A stretch of 64,000 bases of DNA from Lysobacterales bacterium 15-68-25 (GCA_002279065.1 NCKB01000002.1:62001-126000); one strand, 5' to 3'. Numbered from the stretch's first letter, positions 17,370 to 26,952 are shown. The notes: a model not told the origin generated them from the sequence alone. Numbers and translations are program-made.

Positions 17370-18287
17370 TCACTTAATGCGAAGAGCGGCTTCCTTCTGG
17401 CGTCGGCGCTCCTCGCGCGACTGGGTCCAGTCGTTGTTGAACAGCGCCGGCTCCCAGCTGCCGTAGGTGGCGTTGGGCAGCACGAACCAGCGCGTGCCGA
17501 TCCACTTCAGGTACGGCGCCACCGCCTGCTGGCGGCCCGCGGCGTTGTTGGCGATGACGTCGGCGAAGTCGCCGATCTGGTCGCCCACCTGCATCAGCAC
17601 GCGGTACTTGCGGCTGATCAACTGGCGGCGGCAGCCCTTTTCGGTGCCGATCTGCTCGCAGCCTTCGACGAAGGTACCCAGACCGAGGAACGCGTCGGGC
17701 CCCGAGACCGGGAAGCCGACCTTGCGCAGGTTGTCCAGGGTGACCGTGTCCAGGTCCTTGGCACGGTTGGAGATGAAGATCACCGCGATGCCGTGCTTCG
17801 CCGCGAACTGGGTGAACGCGACGGCGCCGGGCAGGGCGCGCGCGGCCTCCTCCTTGCACCAGGCGGCCCAGTCGGCCTCGTTGTACTCGGTGCCGCTCTT
17901 GATCAGGCGGGCCTGGTAGGGCGAGTTGTCCAGCGCGGTCTCGTCCACGTCCAGCACTACGGCCGGCTTCAATTTGTGGCTGACCGGTGCGACGCGGTCG
18001 TCCTTGGTCAGCGCGTCCCAGGTCGGGTCCTTCAGCGCCTTGAGCAGCTGCATCTGCGCGTCGCGGTAGGTCTGCAGATAGATCAGGTCATGCTCGACCG
18101 CGGTCTGCGACCACACCACGGCATTGAGATTGTCGTCGGCACCCGTCCCGATCGGAGCCGGCGCGGGAGCCGCGGTCGCGATGGCCGCCGGTGCCGGCGT
18201 AGCGGCCTGCGGACGATGGGACGGGGCGGTGCTGCAGCCGGCCAGCAGGGCCAGGGCAGCGAGCAGGGCGGGAACGCGTGGGCGCAT
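17370..18287 (-). CDS. HAD-family acid phosphatase / 5'-nucleotidase, lipoprotein e(P4) family
   Basis: Outer-membrane or periplasmic lipoprotein phosphatase of 305 residues. The signal peptide ends in LLAGC (Cys about 18), followed by an Ala/Pro linker. The class C acid phosphatase catalytic motif VVLDVDETALDN contains the two HAD aspartates. FISNR is motif II and the region around VGDQIGDFAD carries the terminal acidic motif. Such enzymes dephosphorylate nucleotides such as NMN for uptake. The ATG at 18285-18287 has AAGG at suitable spacing and opens the signal sequence. The gene is divergent from the AI-2E permease and is followed by a clear terminator. An unusually AT-rich stretch (about 17320-17375) covers its 3' end. 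Confidence 0.92.
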   Translation of the reverse strand: MRPRVPALLAALALLAGCSTAPSHRPQAATPAPAAIATAAPAPAPIGTGADDNLNAVVWSQTAVEHDLIYLQTYRDAQMQLLKALKDPTWDALTKDDRVAPVSHKLKPAVVLDVDETALDNSPYQARLIKSGTEYNEADWAAWCKEEAARALPGAVAFTQFAAKHGIAVIFISNRAKDLDTVTLDNLRKVGFPVSGPDAFLGLGTFVEGCEQIGTEKGCRRQLISRKYRVLMQVGDQIGDFADVIANNAAGRQQAVAPYLKWIGTRWFVLPNATYGSWEPALFNNDWTQSREERRRQKEAALRIK

Positions 18288-18419
18288 GGGAAACCTTGGA
18301 GATGACATCGGATCGACAAGCATCGGGCGAGTTTACGACAGCCACGTGTCTGCCTATCCCGGCTGGCGGTCCTGCGGTGCCGCTGACAGACTGCACTCCC
18401 CCGATGCGGAAGGATGCCG

Positions 18420-19454
18420 ATGACGCCGTCTCCCACCCCCCCGATGCCGCGGCCGCTCGGCCGGATGGAGGTCATCAGCTACCTGCTGGCCGCGCTTGCG
18501 CTGTTCCTGGTGCTCCGCCTGCACCTGCTGCCGGCCCTGCTGGCCGGCCTGCTGGTGTACGAACTGGTGTACTCGACCAGCCCGCTGCTCGGGCGCCGCA
18601 TTTCCGGCGACCGCGCGCGGATGGTGGTGGTGGCCCTGCTCGGCGTGGTGATCGTCGGACTGCTGTTGCTGCTGGTGCTGGGCATCGTGAGCCTGCTGCG
18701 CAACGAGATCGGCAACCCCATGCAGCTGTGGCAGGACCAGCTCATGCCGCTGGTGGAAAAGGCTCGCCAGCAACTGCCGCCGGCGCTGACCACCTGGCTG
18801 CCGGACAGCGTCGACGAGTTGCGCGTGATGGCGGTGGAGCTGACCCGCAAGCATGCCGGCAGCCTGCAGCTGGCCGGCAAGGAAACCGCGCGGGTGATCC
18901 TGCACATCATCCTCGGCCTGGCGCTGGGCGCGCTGGTGGCGCTGGGGCGCACCCGCCCGGCGCACCTGTCCGCGCCGCTGTCGCTGGCACTCTCGGCGCG
19001 CTGCCAGAAGCTGGCCGAGGCGTTCCACAACATCGTGTTCGCGCAGATCAAGATCTCGCTGATCAACACGGTGTTCAGCGGCATCTTCCTGCTCGGCGCG
19101 CTGCCGCTGTTCGGCATCCACGTGCCATTCGCCAAGACCCTGGTGGTGATCACCTTCGTGGTCGGCCTGCTGCCGGTGATCGGCAACCTGATCTCCAACA
19201 CCGCGGTGACCATCGCCGGCCTGTCGATCTCGCTGGGCGTGGGTGTGGCGGCGCTGGCCTTCCTGGTGCTGATCCACAAGCTGGAGTACTTCCTCAACGC
19301 GCGCATCGTCGGCACGCAGATCCGCTCGCGCGCGTGGGAGCTGCTGATCGCCATGCTGGTGATGGAGGCGGCGTTCGGCCTGGCCGGCCTGGTCGCCGCG
19401 CCGATCTACTACGCCTACCTCAAGCGCGAGCTGGAAGTGCGCGACCTGATCTGA
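18420..19454 (+). CDS. AI-2E family transporter (PF01594)
   Basis: Inner-membrane protein of 344 residues with about seven or eight helices and the long periplasmic or cytoplasmic loop (about 95-160) typical of AI-2E/UPF0118 permeases. The conserved C-terminal core, including FVVGLLPVIGNLISN and HKLEYFLNARIVG, identifies the family. Members export diverse compounds or ions, and quorum-signal transport is shown for few. The ATG at 18420 has AAGGA 7 bases upstream and is preferred over one six bases earlier. It is divergent from the acid phosphatase and convergent with the helicase gene, 19 bases away. Confidence 0.88.
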   Translation: MTPSPTPPMPRPLGRMEVISYLLAALALFLVLRLHLLPALLAGLLVYELVYSTSPLLGRRISGDRARMVVVALLGVVIVGLLLLLVLGIVSLLRNEIGNPMQLWQDQLMPLVEKARQQLPPALTTWLPDSVDELRVMAVELTRKHAGSLQLAGKETARVILHIILGLALGALVALGRTRPAHLSAPLSLALSARCQKLAEAFHNIVFAQIKISLINTVFSGIFLLGALPLFGIHVPFAKTLVVITFVVGLLPVIGNLISNTAVTIAGLSISLGVGVAALAFLVLIHKLEYFLNARIVGTQIRSRAWELLIAMLVMEAAFGLAGLVAAPIYYAYLKRELEVRDLI

Positions 19455-19473
19455 GCGCCCTGGGCATCGCGGC

Positions 19474-21453
19474 TCAGCCGGCCAGCATCGCGGCGATCTT
19501 CGCCATGTGCGATTCGGCGGTCTCGCGCACGGCTTCCTTGTCGGCCTCCAGGTCCTTGCCCTGCCAGTGCAGGTCGTCCTGCGGCAGCTCGTGCAGGAAG
19601 CGGCTGGGCTGGTTGGCGTTGACCTCGCCGTAGCGCTTGGTCTTCGCCGACCACGACAGCGTGAGCACCTCCTTGGCGCGGGTGATGCCCACGTACATCA
19701 GGCGGCGTTCCTCGTCGATGCGGCCCTCGTCGATGGCGCCCTCGTGCGGCAGCGTGCCTTCCTCGCAGCCGACGATGAAGACGAAGCGGAACTCCAGGCC
19801 CTTGGCTGCGTGCATGGTCATCATGCGCACGGCGTTGCCCGGGTCGTCGCGGTCGGCGTGGCTGAGCAGGGCCAGCTGCGAGGCGAGGTCACCGGCGCTG
19901 TGGTCGCCCTTCTGCATGGCGCGGAACCAGTCGGTGAGTTCCTTCAGATTGCCGAGCTTGCGGTCGCGTACGGTGGCGTCGGGGGTGCTGGCGGCCACGT
20001 GGGTGGCGTAGCCGGTGCGCTTGAGCACGCGCTCGACCAGGTCGGCGGCGCTCTCGTGCAGCGAGGCGCTGCGCAGCTCGTCGAGCAGGCTGGAGAACGA
20101 GGCCAGCGCCGCGGCCGGGCGCGGACTGAGCTGGCGCAGCACGCTGTCGCTGCGGGTGGCTTCGAGCAGCGAGCAGTGCTTCGACTGCGCGATCTGGCCG
20201 AGCTTCTCCAGCGTGGTCGAACCGATCTCGCGCTTCGGTACGTTCACCACGCGCAGGAAGGCGGCGTCGTCGCTGGGGTTGGCCAGCAGCCGCAGGTAGC
20301 AGAGCAGGTCCTTCACCTCGGCGCGGTCGAGGAAGGACAGTGCGCCGGTAAGGTGGTAGGGCACGCGCGCCAGGCGCAGCGCCTTTTCCAGCGGTCGCGC
20401 CTGGAAATTGCCGCGGTAGAGGATCGCCATGTCCTCCCAGCGCGCCTTGTGCTTCTCGGCCAGCGTGGTGGCGATCGAGGCGATCTTCTCGGCCTCGTGC
20501 TCGGCGTCCTTGCACTCCAGCACGCGGATCGGCGCGCCTTCCGGATGCTCGCTCCAGAGCTTCTTCTCGTGCAGGTGCGGGTTGTTGGCGATCAGCTTGT
20601 TGGCCGCGCGCAGGATGCGCTTGCCGCAGCGGTAGTTCTGCTCGAGCTTGATCACCTTCAGGTTCGGCCAGTCGCGGCCGAGCTGGTCGATGTTCTCCGG
20701 GTTGGCGCCGCGCCAGGCGTAGATCGACTGGTCGTCGTCGCCCACGCAGGTGATGCGGCCGCGCTCGCCGGTGAGCGCCTTGAGCAGGCGGTACTGCGCG
20801 TCGTTGGTGTCCTGGTACTCGTCCACCAGCAGGTAGCGCAGGCGCTCGCGCCAAGCGTCGCGGCACTCGGTGTCGGACTCCAGGATACGCAGCGGCAGGC
20901 GGATCAGGTCGTCGAAATCCACCGCGTTGAACGCGGCCAGGCGCTGCTGGTAGAGGTCGTAGATGGTCGCCGCCTCCAGCTCCTTCGGGCTGCGCGCGGC
21001 GGCCAGCGCCTCTTCCGGCGACAGGCCGGCATTCTTGGCGCGACCGAGCAGGTTGCGGATGCCCCACAGCACGTCCGGCTTGGCGCCCTTGGGCGCCAGC
21101 TCCTTGACGATGCCTTCGCTGTCGTCGGCGTCCAGCACCGAGAAGCCGCGGCGCAGGCCGGCGCGCTCGTGCTCGATCTGCAGGAACTTCAGGCCCAGCG
21201 CGTGGAAGGTGCACACGGTGAGCGCGGCAGCGTCCTCGCTGCTGACCAGCTTGCCGACGCGCTCGCGCATTTCGCGGGCGGCCTTGTTGGTGAAGGTGAT
21301 CGCCGCGATCTTGCCCGCGGCCAGCTTCCGGCGCTGGATCAGGTGGGCGATCTTCTGGGTGATCACCGAGGTCTTGCCGGAGCCGGCGCCGGCAAGCACG
21401 AGCAGCGGGCCGTCGCAGTACTCGACGGCGTCCAGTTGTTGGGGGTTGAGCAT
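19474..21453 (-). CDS. rep: ATP-dependent DNA helicase Rep (UvrD/PcrA superfamily I)
   Basis: 3'-to-5' DNA helicase that clears protein blocks ahead of replication forks. The 659 residues match Rep (about 670). Visible motifs are Q-motif LNPQQLDAVEY, Walker A GAGSGKT (about 22), motif Ia ITFTNKAAREM, motif II VDEYQDTN, motif III GDDDQSIYAWRGA, and motifs V and VI toward the end (TMHAAKGLEF, YVGITRAKEVLTLSW). Rep is preferred over UvrD because of the opening sequence and length. It follows the Lrp gene by 66 bases on the same strand. Confidence 0.93.
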   Translation of the reverse strand: MLNPQQLDAVEYCDGPLLVLAGAGSGKTSVITQKIAHLIQRRKLAAGKIAAITFTNKAAREMRERVGKLVSSEDAAALTVCTFHALGLKFLQIEHERAGLRRGFSVLDADDSEGIVKELAPKGAKPDVLWGIRNLLGRAKNAGLSPEEALAAARSPKELEAATIYDLYQQRLAAFNAVDFDDLIRLPLRILESDTECRDAWRERLRYLLVDEYQDTNDAQYRLLKALTGERGRITCVGDDDQSIYAWRGANPENIDQLGRDWPNLKVIKLEQNYRCGKRILRAANKLIANNPHLHEKKLWSEHPEGAPIRVLECKDAEHEAEKIASIATTLAEKHKARWEDMAILYRGNFQARPLEKALRLARVPYHLTGALSFLDRAEVKDLLCYLRLLANPSDDAAFLRVVNVPKREIGSTTLEKLGQIAQSKHCSLLEATRSDSVLRQLSPRPAAALASFSSLLDELRSASLHESAADLVERVLKRTGYATHVAASTPDATVRDRKLGNLKELTDWFRAMQKGDHSAGDLASQLALLSHADRDDPGNAVRMMTMHAAKGLEFRFVFIVGCEEGTLPHEGAIDEGRIDEERRLMYVGITRAKEVLTLSWSAKTKRYGEVNANQPSRFLHELPQDDLHWQGKDLEADKEAVRETAESHMAKIAAMLAG

Positions 21454-21519
21454 CGGATTCGGGTACAGCGGACGCGCCGCGGCGCGGGCCGGGCGATGGT
21501 AGCAGAGGCCCTGGCCGCC

Positions 21520-21996
21520 TCAGGACTCGTCGGCGTCGCGATAGACCGGCAGGTCCGGATTGCGGCGGAAGCTGAAGATCAGGCTGGTTTCGATGTGCGA
21601 TACCTCCGGCCGGGTGGTGAAGGCGTCCAGCGCGAAATCGCGCAGGTGGTCGCTGTCGCGCACCGCCACGTGCACCAGGTAATCGTTGGCGCCGGCCACG
21701 TGGTAGAAGCTCAGCACCTCGCGCAGGGTCAGCAGGTAGGCGTGGAAGGCGTCCACGTCGCCGCGCGCGTGGCGGGCCAGCCGCACGCTGATCATCGCCT
21801 GCAGCCCGATGCCCACTGCGCGCGGATCGATTTCGGCATGGAAGCCCTGGATCGCGCCGGCGGCGCGCAGGCGACGCACCCGCTCCAGCGCGGTGGACGG
21901 TGCCACGCCGAGGCGCTCGGCCAGGGTCTTGTTGGGCAGCCGCGCGTTCTTCCGCAACTCACGCAGGATGGCGAAGTCGGTTCGGTCCAGATGCAT
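21520..21996 (-). CDS. Lrp/AsnC family transcriptional regulator
   Basis: Regulator of 158 residues. It has an N-terminal helix-turn-helix (MHLDRTDFAILRELRKNAR, LAERLGVAPSTALERVRRL) and a RAM domain (from about 65). The ATG at 21994-21996 is the family start. It is divergent from a PLP-dependent trans-sulfuration enzyme, the same arrangement as mdeR-mdeA of pseudomonads, where an Lrp-type protein activates methionine gamma-lyase. A 6-bp-arm palindrome in the spacer is the probable operator. Methionine or a related sulfur amino acid is therefore a reasonable but unproven effector. Confidence 0.92.
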   Translation of the reverse strand: MHLDRTDFAILRELRKNARLPNKTLAERLGVAPSTALERVRRLRAAGAIQGFHAEIDPRAVGIGLQAMISVRLARHARGDVDAFHAYLLTLREVLSFYHVAGANDYLVHVAVRDSDHLRDFALDAFTTRPEVSHIETSLIFSFRRNPDLPVYRDADES

Positions 21997-22010
21997 GGTT
22001 TGTCGCCCAA

Positions 22011-22027
22011 TCCGAAGAATATTCGGA
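22011..22027. promoter_or_regulatory. Lrp-type operator in divergent spacer
   Basis: TCCGAA-GAATA-TTCGGA is a perfect 6-5-6 inverted repeat with an AT-rich centre. It lies 15 bases upstream of the regulator start and 67 bases upstream of the PLP enzyme. Both its symmetry and its position fit an Lrp-family site. Confidence 0.6.
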
Positions 22028-22093
22028 AGTGTGCCGTGTCGTACTGTCTCGGTTCTACCCTCGAGGTCATTTCGCGAATCAGAGGGCAGGACC

Positions 22094-23293
22094 ATGCGCC
22101 ACGACCACGCCACCCACCCGGACACCCTGGCCGTTCACGCCGGCCGCGAGGATTTCGCCGAACTGGGTGTGCACGCACCGCCGCTGGACCTGTCCACCAC
22201 GTATCCGGTGCGCGACCTCGACGAGGGCACCGCCAGCTTCGACGCGCTGGTCGGCGGCGCGGCCGGTGCGTCCAACCCGATCTACGCGCGGCTGTTCAAT
22301 CCCACGGTCGCCCGCTTCGAAGCGGCGCTGGCGCAGCTGGAAGGCACCAGCGACGCGGTCGCGTTCGGCTCCGGCATGGCCGCGATGTCGGCCTGCCTGC
22401 TCGCCGCCGGTCAGCGTGGCAAGCACGTGCTGGCGGTGCGCCCGCTCTACGGCACCAGCGACCATCTGCTGGACTCGGGCCTGCTCGGCATCCCGGTGCG
22501 CTGGACCACGCCCGCGGCGATCGCCGATGCGATCGACGCCGACACCGCGATGGTGGTGATCGAGACGCCGGCCAACCCCACGCTGGACCTGATCGACATC
22601 GCCGCGGTGGTGCGTGCGGCGGGGTCCGTGCCGGTGCTGGTCGACTCCACCTTCGCCACGCCCGTGCTGCAGCAGCCCGCCGCGCTGGGCGCCAGCCTGG
22701 TGCTGCACAGCGCGACCAAGTTCCTCGGCGGTCACGGTGACGTGATCGCCGGCGTGGTGGCCTGCGACGCCGAATGGGCGAAGGTGTTGCGCCAGGTGCG
22801 CGCGGCCACCGGTGGCCTGCTGCATCCGCTGGGGGCCTACCTGCTGCACCGTGGCCTGCCGACGCTGGGGCTGCGCGTGCGCCAGGCGCAGGAGAACGCC
22901 CGGCGCATCGCGGAAAAGCTGGCGGCGCATCCGCAGGTGGCCAAGGTCAGCTACCCCGGTCTGGGCACCGTCGCCAACGCCCATCTGGTCGGCACGCAGA
23001 TGCGTGGGCCGGGCAGCCTGATGGCGTTCGAGGTGCACGGCGGTCATGCCGCGGCGGCGGCGGTGATGGCCGCGGTGCGGCTGGCCACGCCGGCGGTGAG
23101 CCTGGGTTCGGTCGATACGCTGATCCAGCATCCGGCCGGGCTCACCCACCGCGTGGTCGACGCCGCGACCCAGCTGCGCTGCGGCATCACGCCCGGCCTG
23201 CTGCGGCTGTCGGTGGGCATCGAGCACGCCGACGACCTGTGGACCGACCTGTCCCGGGCGCTGGACGCCGCGCGCCAGGCCAGGGCGGCCTGA
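22094..23293 (+). CDS. trans-sulfuration family PLP enzyme (methionine gamma-lyase or cystathionine gamma-lyase type)
   Basis: Cytoplasmic fold-type I PLP enzyme of 399 residues. The PLP lysine is in HSATKFLGGHGD (about 208), with the upstream DSTFATPVLQQP and the phosphate-binding FGSGMAAMSA. The family opening LSTTYPVRD is present. The active-site segment reads PLYGTSDHL, so the Cys that marks well-studied methionine gamma-lyases (LYGC) is Thr here. Substrate could be methionine, cystathionine or an O-acyl homoserine. The divergent Lrp-type regulator argues for amino-acid catabolism. The ATG at 22094 has AGGGCAGG upstream. Confidence 0.8.
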   Translation: MRHDHATHPDTLAVHAGREDFAELGVHAPPLDLSTTYPVRDLDEGTASFDALVGGAAGASNPIYARLFNPTVARFEAALAQLEGTSDAVAFGSGMAAMSACLLAAGQRGKHVLAVRPLYGTSDHLLDSGLLGIPVRWTTPAAIADAIDADTAMVVIETPANPTLDLIDIAAVVRAAGSVPVLVDSTFATPVLQQPAALGASLVLHSATKFLGGHGDVIAGVVACDAEWAKVLRQVRAATGGLLHPLGAYLLHRGLPTLGLRVRQAQENARRIAEKLAAHPQVAKVSYPGLGTVANAHLVGTQMRGPGSLMAFEVHGGHAAAAAVMAAVRLATPAVSLGSVDTLIQHPAGLTHRVVDAATQLRCGITPGLLRLSVGIEHADDLWTDLSRALDAARQARAA

Positions 23294-23351
23294 CCCAGGC
23301 GGTGTCCGGTGCCGCGGCGGCTATGCTTGGACGCTTTGCCGCCGCGCCCGC

Positions 23352-24554
23352 ATGAGTCCCCGCCTGATCGACGTCCTCGCGCTGCTCGTCCTCGCACCGG
23401 TGCTGGCCGTGCTGCTGGCACCGGCCACCCGGCGCCGCGACGGCTGGCGCGCCACCGTGACGCCGCTGGCCTCGATCATCGGCTCGGGCTTCCTGGTGGT
23501 GGGGCCGATCCTGGCCGACGTGGCCGGACGTGGCGCGGCGCTGGCGATGGCCGGCCTGTGCGCGCTGGCCTGGCTGTTCGGCAGCGCGGTGCGCTTCAAC
23601 ATCGTCCATGCCGAACCCCTGGCCGACCGCGGCCGGGCCGGCTCGCTACGGAAGCTCGATCGCTTCTCCGAGCTCGGCCTGTCGCTGGCCTATTTCATCT
23701 CGGTGGCCTACTACCTCAACCTGCTCGGCGCCTTCCTGCTGAAGGGCGTCGGCGTGGTGTCGCCCGACCTGGCGAGGATGGTGACCACGGCGATCCTCGC
23801 CGGCGTCGGCGCGCTGGGCTGGTTCCGCGGTTTCCGCGGGGTCGAGCGGTTGGAGGTCTACGCGGTGAGCTTCAAGCTCGCGGTGATCGCCGGCGTGCTG
23901 GCGGCGCTGGCCGCGGTGTGGGTGGCGGTCCCGTCGGTGCGCGCGGTGGCGCTCCCTGTGCGGCATCCGGGCTGGCACGAACTGCGCGTGCTGCTGGGCT
24001 GCGTGATCCTGGTGCAGGGCTTCGAGACCTCGCGCTTCCTCGGCCGCGACTACCCGGCCGCCTTGCGCGTACGCAGCATGCGCTGGGCGCAGGGGCTGTC
24101 CACCGCGATCTACGTCGCCTTCATTGCCCTGCTGCTGCCGCACGTGCCGGCGGGCCACGCGGGCGCGGCGGTGGAGGAGACCGAGATCATCGACATCCTC
24201 GGCCGGGTCGGCCCGCTGCTCGGGCCACTGCTGGTGCTGGCGGCGGTCGCCTCGCAGCTGTCGGCGGCGGTCGCCGACATGGGCGGGGCGGGCGGCCTGC
24301 TGGCCGAGCTGTCCGAGCGGCTGCCGCCGCGCCGGGCCTACGTGGCGATCGTGGTGGTGGCGATCGCCCTGACCTGGATGGCCAACCTGTTCGGCATCAT
24401 CGCGATCGCCAGCCGCGCCTTCGCCGTGTACTACGCACTGCAATGCGTGTTGGCCGCGGCATTGGCCGGCGGCAAGCCCCTGCTGCGGGCGGTGTACGTG
24501 CTGGGTGCGGTGCTGGCCGGGGTGGTGGTGCTGTTCGGACTGCCGGCCGGCTGA
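23352..24554 (+). CDS. amino-acid-permease-like (APC superfamily) membrane protein
   Basis: Inner-membrane protein of 400 residues with about eleven hydrophobic segments. Near residue 40 the stretch [15 protein letters not shown] resembles the unwound first helix of APC transporters (the IGSG substrate-binding motif). A later [11 protein letters not shown]-type segment matches the helix 6 region. No close family was recognised; it may be an APC-like transporter of unknown substrate. A TATGCT box at about 23322 would serve as a -10 element. It is the second gene after the PLP enzyme (58-base gap) and precedes tdk (71 bases), all on the plus strand. Transport of the PLP enzyme's substrate is possible but unproven. 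Confidence 0.7.
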   Translation: MSPRLIDVLALLVLAPVLAVLLAPATRRRDGWRATVTPLASIIGSGFLVVGPILADVAGRGAALAMAGLCALAWLFGSAVRFNIVHAEPLADRGRAGSLRKLDRFSELGLSLAYFISVAYYLNLLGAFLLKGVGVVSPDLARMVTTAILAGVGALGWFRGFRGVERLEVYAVSFKLAVIAGVLAALAAVWVAVPSVRAVALPVRHPGWHELRVLLGCVILVQGFETSRFLGRDYPAALRVRSMRWAQGLSTAIYVAFIALLLPHVPAGHAGAAVEETEIIDILGRVGPLLGPLLVLAAVASQLSAAVADMGGAGGLLAELSERLPPRRAYVAIVVVAIALTWMANLFGIIAIASRAFAVYYALQCVLAAALAGGKPLLRAVYVLGAVLAGVVVLFGLPAG

Positions 24555-24625
24555 TCGTCCCGCGGCCTGATCGCACGAGGCGCGGTCGGCTACCATGCTG
24601 GATCGCTTCACCCGATTCCCTGCCC

Positions 24626-25252
24626 ATGGCCAAGCTCTACTTCTACTACTCGGCAATGAACGCCGGGAAGACCACCACGCTGCTGCAGAGCGCCTACAAC
24701 TATCACGAGCGCGGCATGCGCACGCTGATCCTCACGCCGGCGCTGGACGACCGTTTCGGCGAGGGCGTGGTCGCCTCGCGCATCGGCCTGAAGGCGAACG
24801 GCCGCCGCTTCGGCGCCGAGGCCAACCTGCTCACGATGGTCGAGGCGGACATCGCCGAGCGCGGTCCGCTGCACTGCGTGTTCGTCGACGAGGCGCAGTT
24901 CCTCACCAAGGCGCAGGTGTGGCAGGTCAGCGACGTGGTCGACCGGCTCAACATCCCGGTGCTGGCCTACGGCCTGCGCACCGACTTCCGCGGCGAGCTG
25001 TTCGAGGGCAGCCGGCACCTGCTGGCCTGGGCCGACAACCTGGAAGAGATCAAGACCATCTGCCACAGCGGCCGCAAGGCGACCATGGTGGTGCGCGTGG
25101 ACGAAAGCGGCCGCGCGGTGACCGAGGGACCGCAGGTCGAGATCGGCGGCAACGACCGCTACGTCTCGGTGAGCCGCGCCGAGTTCAAGAACATCACCGA
25201 AGGCCGCGGCAGCATCGAACTGCAGCAGAGCGTGCTGCCGCTGGGCGAGTAG
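24626..25252 (+). CDS. tdk: thymidine kinase
   Basis: Type II thymidine kinase, salvaging thymidine to dTMP in the cytoplasm. The 208 residues match the E. coli type. The P-loop is AMNAGKTT (about 10-17), the catalytic DEAQF lies near 89, and the thymidine-binding lasso is around NDRYVSVS. The zinc ribbon is degenerate: Cys145 remains in [10 protein letters not shown], but the second Cys is Gly148, and the later CxxC/H pair is SRAE at 183-186. The enzyme core is intact, so a metal-free lasso domain is more likely than loss of function. The ATG at 24626 is preceded by a CTACCAT -10-like box. Confidence 0.95.
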   Translation: MAKLYFYYSAMNAGKTTTLLQSAYNYHERGMRTLILTPALDDRFGEGVVASRIGLKANGRRFGAEANLLTMVEADIAERGPLHCVFVDEAQFLTKAQVWQVSDVVDRLNIPVLAYGLRTDFRGELFEGSRHLLAWADNLEEIKTICHSGRKATMVVRVDESGRAVTEGPQVEIGGNDRYVSVSRAEFKNITEGRGSIELQQSVLPLGE

Positions 25253-25314
25253 GCGTTCGCGCCGCGGCTACATGCCGTCCTCCATATTTCCGCGTTTTGC
25301 CAAAAGGATTTCCG

Positions 25315-26082
25315 ATGAGCTCGACGATGTCCCTGCCCGCCTGGGCCCGCCCGCACTGGCAGCCGAACGATGAGGAGATCGTGCTGCAGTTCTACGTGTT
25401 CGGCAGCTTCGAGGCGGTACGCGTGCCGTCGCAGGACTACGGCAGCCCGGGCCTGCCCGAGGGCATCACCGCCACCAACCACCACCACCACGAGCTGCGT
25501 GCGTGGGAGGGTTATCCGCTGGGCGGCAGCATGGGCAAGCTGTTCAAGGAGGAGGCTCCCGACGCCTATCGCGTGGCCGTGGACACACCGCAGGTGATGG
25601 TGGTCCGCGGCCGCCTGCCGGATCAGCCCGACACGGGCTACCTGCGTGACGTGATGGGCGTGATCGCCGGCCTGCTCGACATCGGCGGCGTGGCCGTGCT
25701 CGATCCGCAGATCGTCTCGCTGTTCGACGCCGACGGCTGGCGTCGCCGCTACCTGGTGCGCGATGGCGCACCGATCCGCAGCCACCTGCTGATCCTGCGC
25801 GACGGCGGGTCCGAGCCCGATCGCAGCTGGATCCACACCCGCGGCATGCGCAAGTTCGGTCGTCCCGATTTCAGCCTGCGCGATGTGCCGGATACCCAGG
25901 TCAATCTCGCCGGCAGCCTGTGCGAGCGACTGGTGGAACTGGAGGTGCTCGGCGGTCGTTTCCAGGATGGCCAGCAGGTCGAGATTCCCGGCCTGCCCGA
26001 AGACCTGACTGCGCGTCTCGGCGGCGGCCCGGAGCATCCGGACTTCAACAACAGCTTCGTGGAGTTCCGCTGGCCGGTGTGA
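25315..26082 (+). CDS. hypothetical protein
   Basis: Soluble, acidic protein of 255 residues not assigned to a family. It has no signal peptide or membrane segment. Notable points are ATNHHHHELRAWEGYPLGG, a natural run of four His at about 60-63, and GGVAVLDPQIVSLFDADGWRRRYL in the middle. The second half is rich in Asp and charged turns and ends NSFVEFRWPV. The start at 25315 has AAAAGGATT, a good ribosome site, at 9 bases. It follows tdk by 62 bases on the same strand and converges on mutM with 7 bases between stops. The composition matches neighbours, so it is not an obvious recent import. Confidence 0.75.
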   Translation: MSSTMSLPAWARPHWQPNDEEIVLQFYVFGSFEAVRVPSQDYGSPGLPEGITATNHHHHELRAWEGYPLGGSMGKLFKEEAPDAYRVAVDTPQVMVVRGRLPDQPDTGYLRDVMGVIAGLLDIGGVAVLDPQIVSLFDADGWRRRYLVRDGAPIRSHLLILRDGGSEPDRSWIHTRGMRKFGRPDFSLRDVPDTQVNLAGSLCERLVELEVLGGRFQDGQQVEIPGLPEDLTARLGGGPEHPDFNNSFVEFRWPV

Positions 26083-26089
26083 TGCCGAC

Positions 26090-26917
26090 CTAGCGCTGGC
26101 AGCGCGGGCACCAGAACGTCGAGCGCTGCCCCAGCATGGCCTGGCGGATCGTCGCGCCGCAGGACTTGCACGGTTCGCCGGCGCGGCCGTAGACGAACAG
26201 TTCGCGGAAGAAGTAGCCCGGCGCGCCGTCGGGGTTGAGGAAGTCGCGCAGCGTGGTGCCGCCGCGCTCGATCGCCCAGGCGAGTATGCGCTTGATCTCG
26301 CCGGCAAGCCGCGCGTAGCGGGCGCGGGAGATGCTGCCGGCGGGCTTGCGCGGGTCGATGCCGGCGGCGAACAGCGCCTCGCTGGCGTAGATGTTGCCCA
26401 CGCCGACCACCACCGCGTTGTCCATGATGAACAGCTTCACCGCGGCGCTGCGACCGCGCGAGAGCTGCCACAGGAGGTCGCCGTCGAAGTCGTCGGTGAG
26501 CGGCTCCGGCCCCAGCGCGGCGAGCAGGTTGTGCGTTTCGCCCGGCCACTGCCACAGCAGGCAGCCAAAGCGGCGCGGGTCGGTGAAGCGCAGCACGCGC
26601 GCCGGCTTGCCCGGTGCCGCGTCGATGGCGATGTCGACGTGGTCGTGCGTGCCGACCGGCGTGTCCGGCGGCAGCACGCGCAGCACGCCGCTCATCCCCA
26701 GATGCAGCATGGCGCTGCCGATCTCGGTGCGCAGCAGCAGGTACTTCGCGCGCCGCTCCACCGATTCGATGACCTGCCCTGGCAACAGCTCGGCCACCTC
26801 GCGCGGAATCGGCCAGCGCAGATCCGGCCGGCGCAGCGTCACCGCGCTGATGCGCCGGCCGACCAGGTGCGGAGCGATGCCGCGGCGGGTGGTTTCGACT
26901 TCGGGGAGTTCGGGCAT
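26090..26917 (-). CDS. mutM: formamidopyrimidine-DNA glycosylase
   Basis: Bifunctional glycosylase/AP lyase that removes 8-oxoguanine and formamidopyrimidines. The 275 residues are typical. The N-terminal catalytic Pro2-Glu3 is in [13 protein letters not shown]. The lysine near 58 is in RRAKYLLL. Helix-two-turn-helix residues are in [13 protein letters not shown]. The C-terminal zinc finger is complete: CKSCG and CPRC. The ATG is at 26915-26917; no clear ribosome site precedes it. A hairpin-forming repeat separates it from gnd. Confidence 0.97.
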   Translation of the reverse strand: MPELPEVETTRRGIAPHLVGRRISAVTLRRPDLRWPIPREVAELLPGQVIESVERRAKYLLLRTEIGSAMLHLGMSGVLRVLPPDTPVGTHDHVDIAIDAAPGKPARVLRFTDPRRFGCLLWQWPGETHNLLAALGPEPLTDDFDGDLLWQLSRGRSAAVKLFIMDNAVVVGVGNIYASEALFAAGIDPRKPAGSISRARYARLAGEIKRILAWAIERGGTTLRDFLNPDGAPGYFFRELFVYGRAGEPCKSCGATIRQAMLGQRSTFWCPRCQR

Positions 26918-26952
26918 GAGTAGAGGCTTAGGTGATCGCAGGCTCCATGTTC

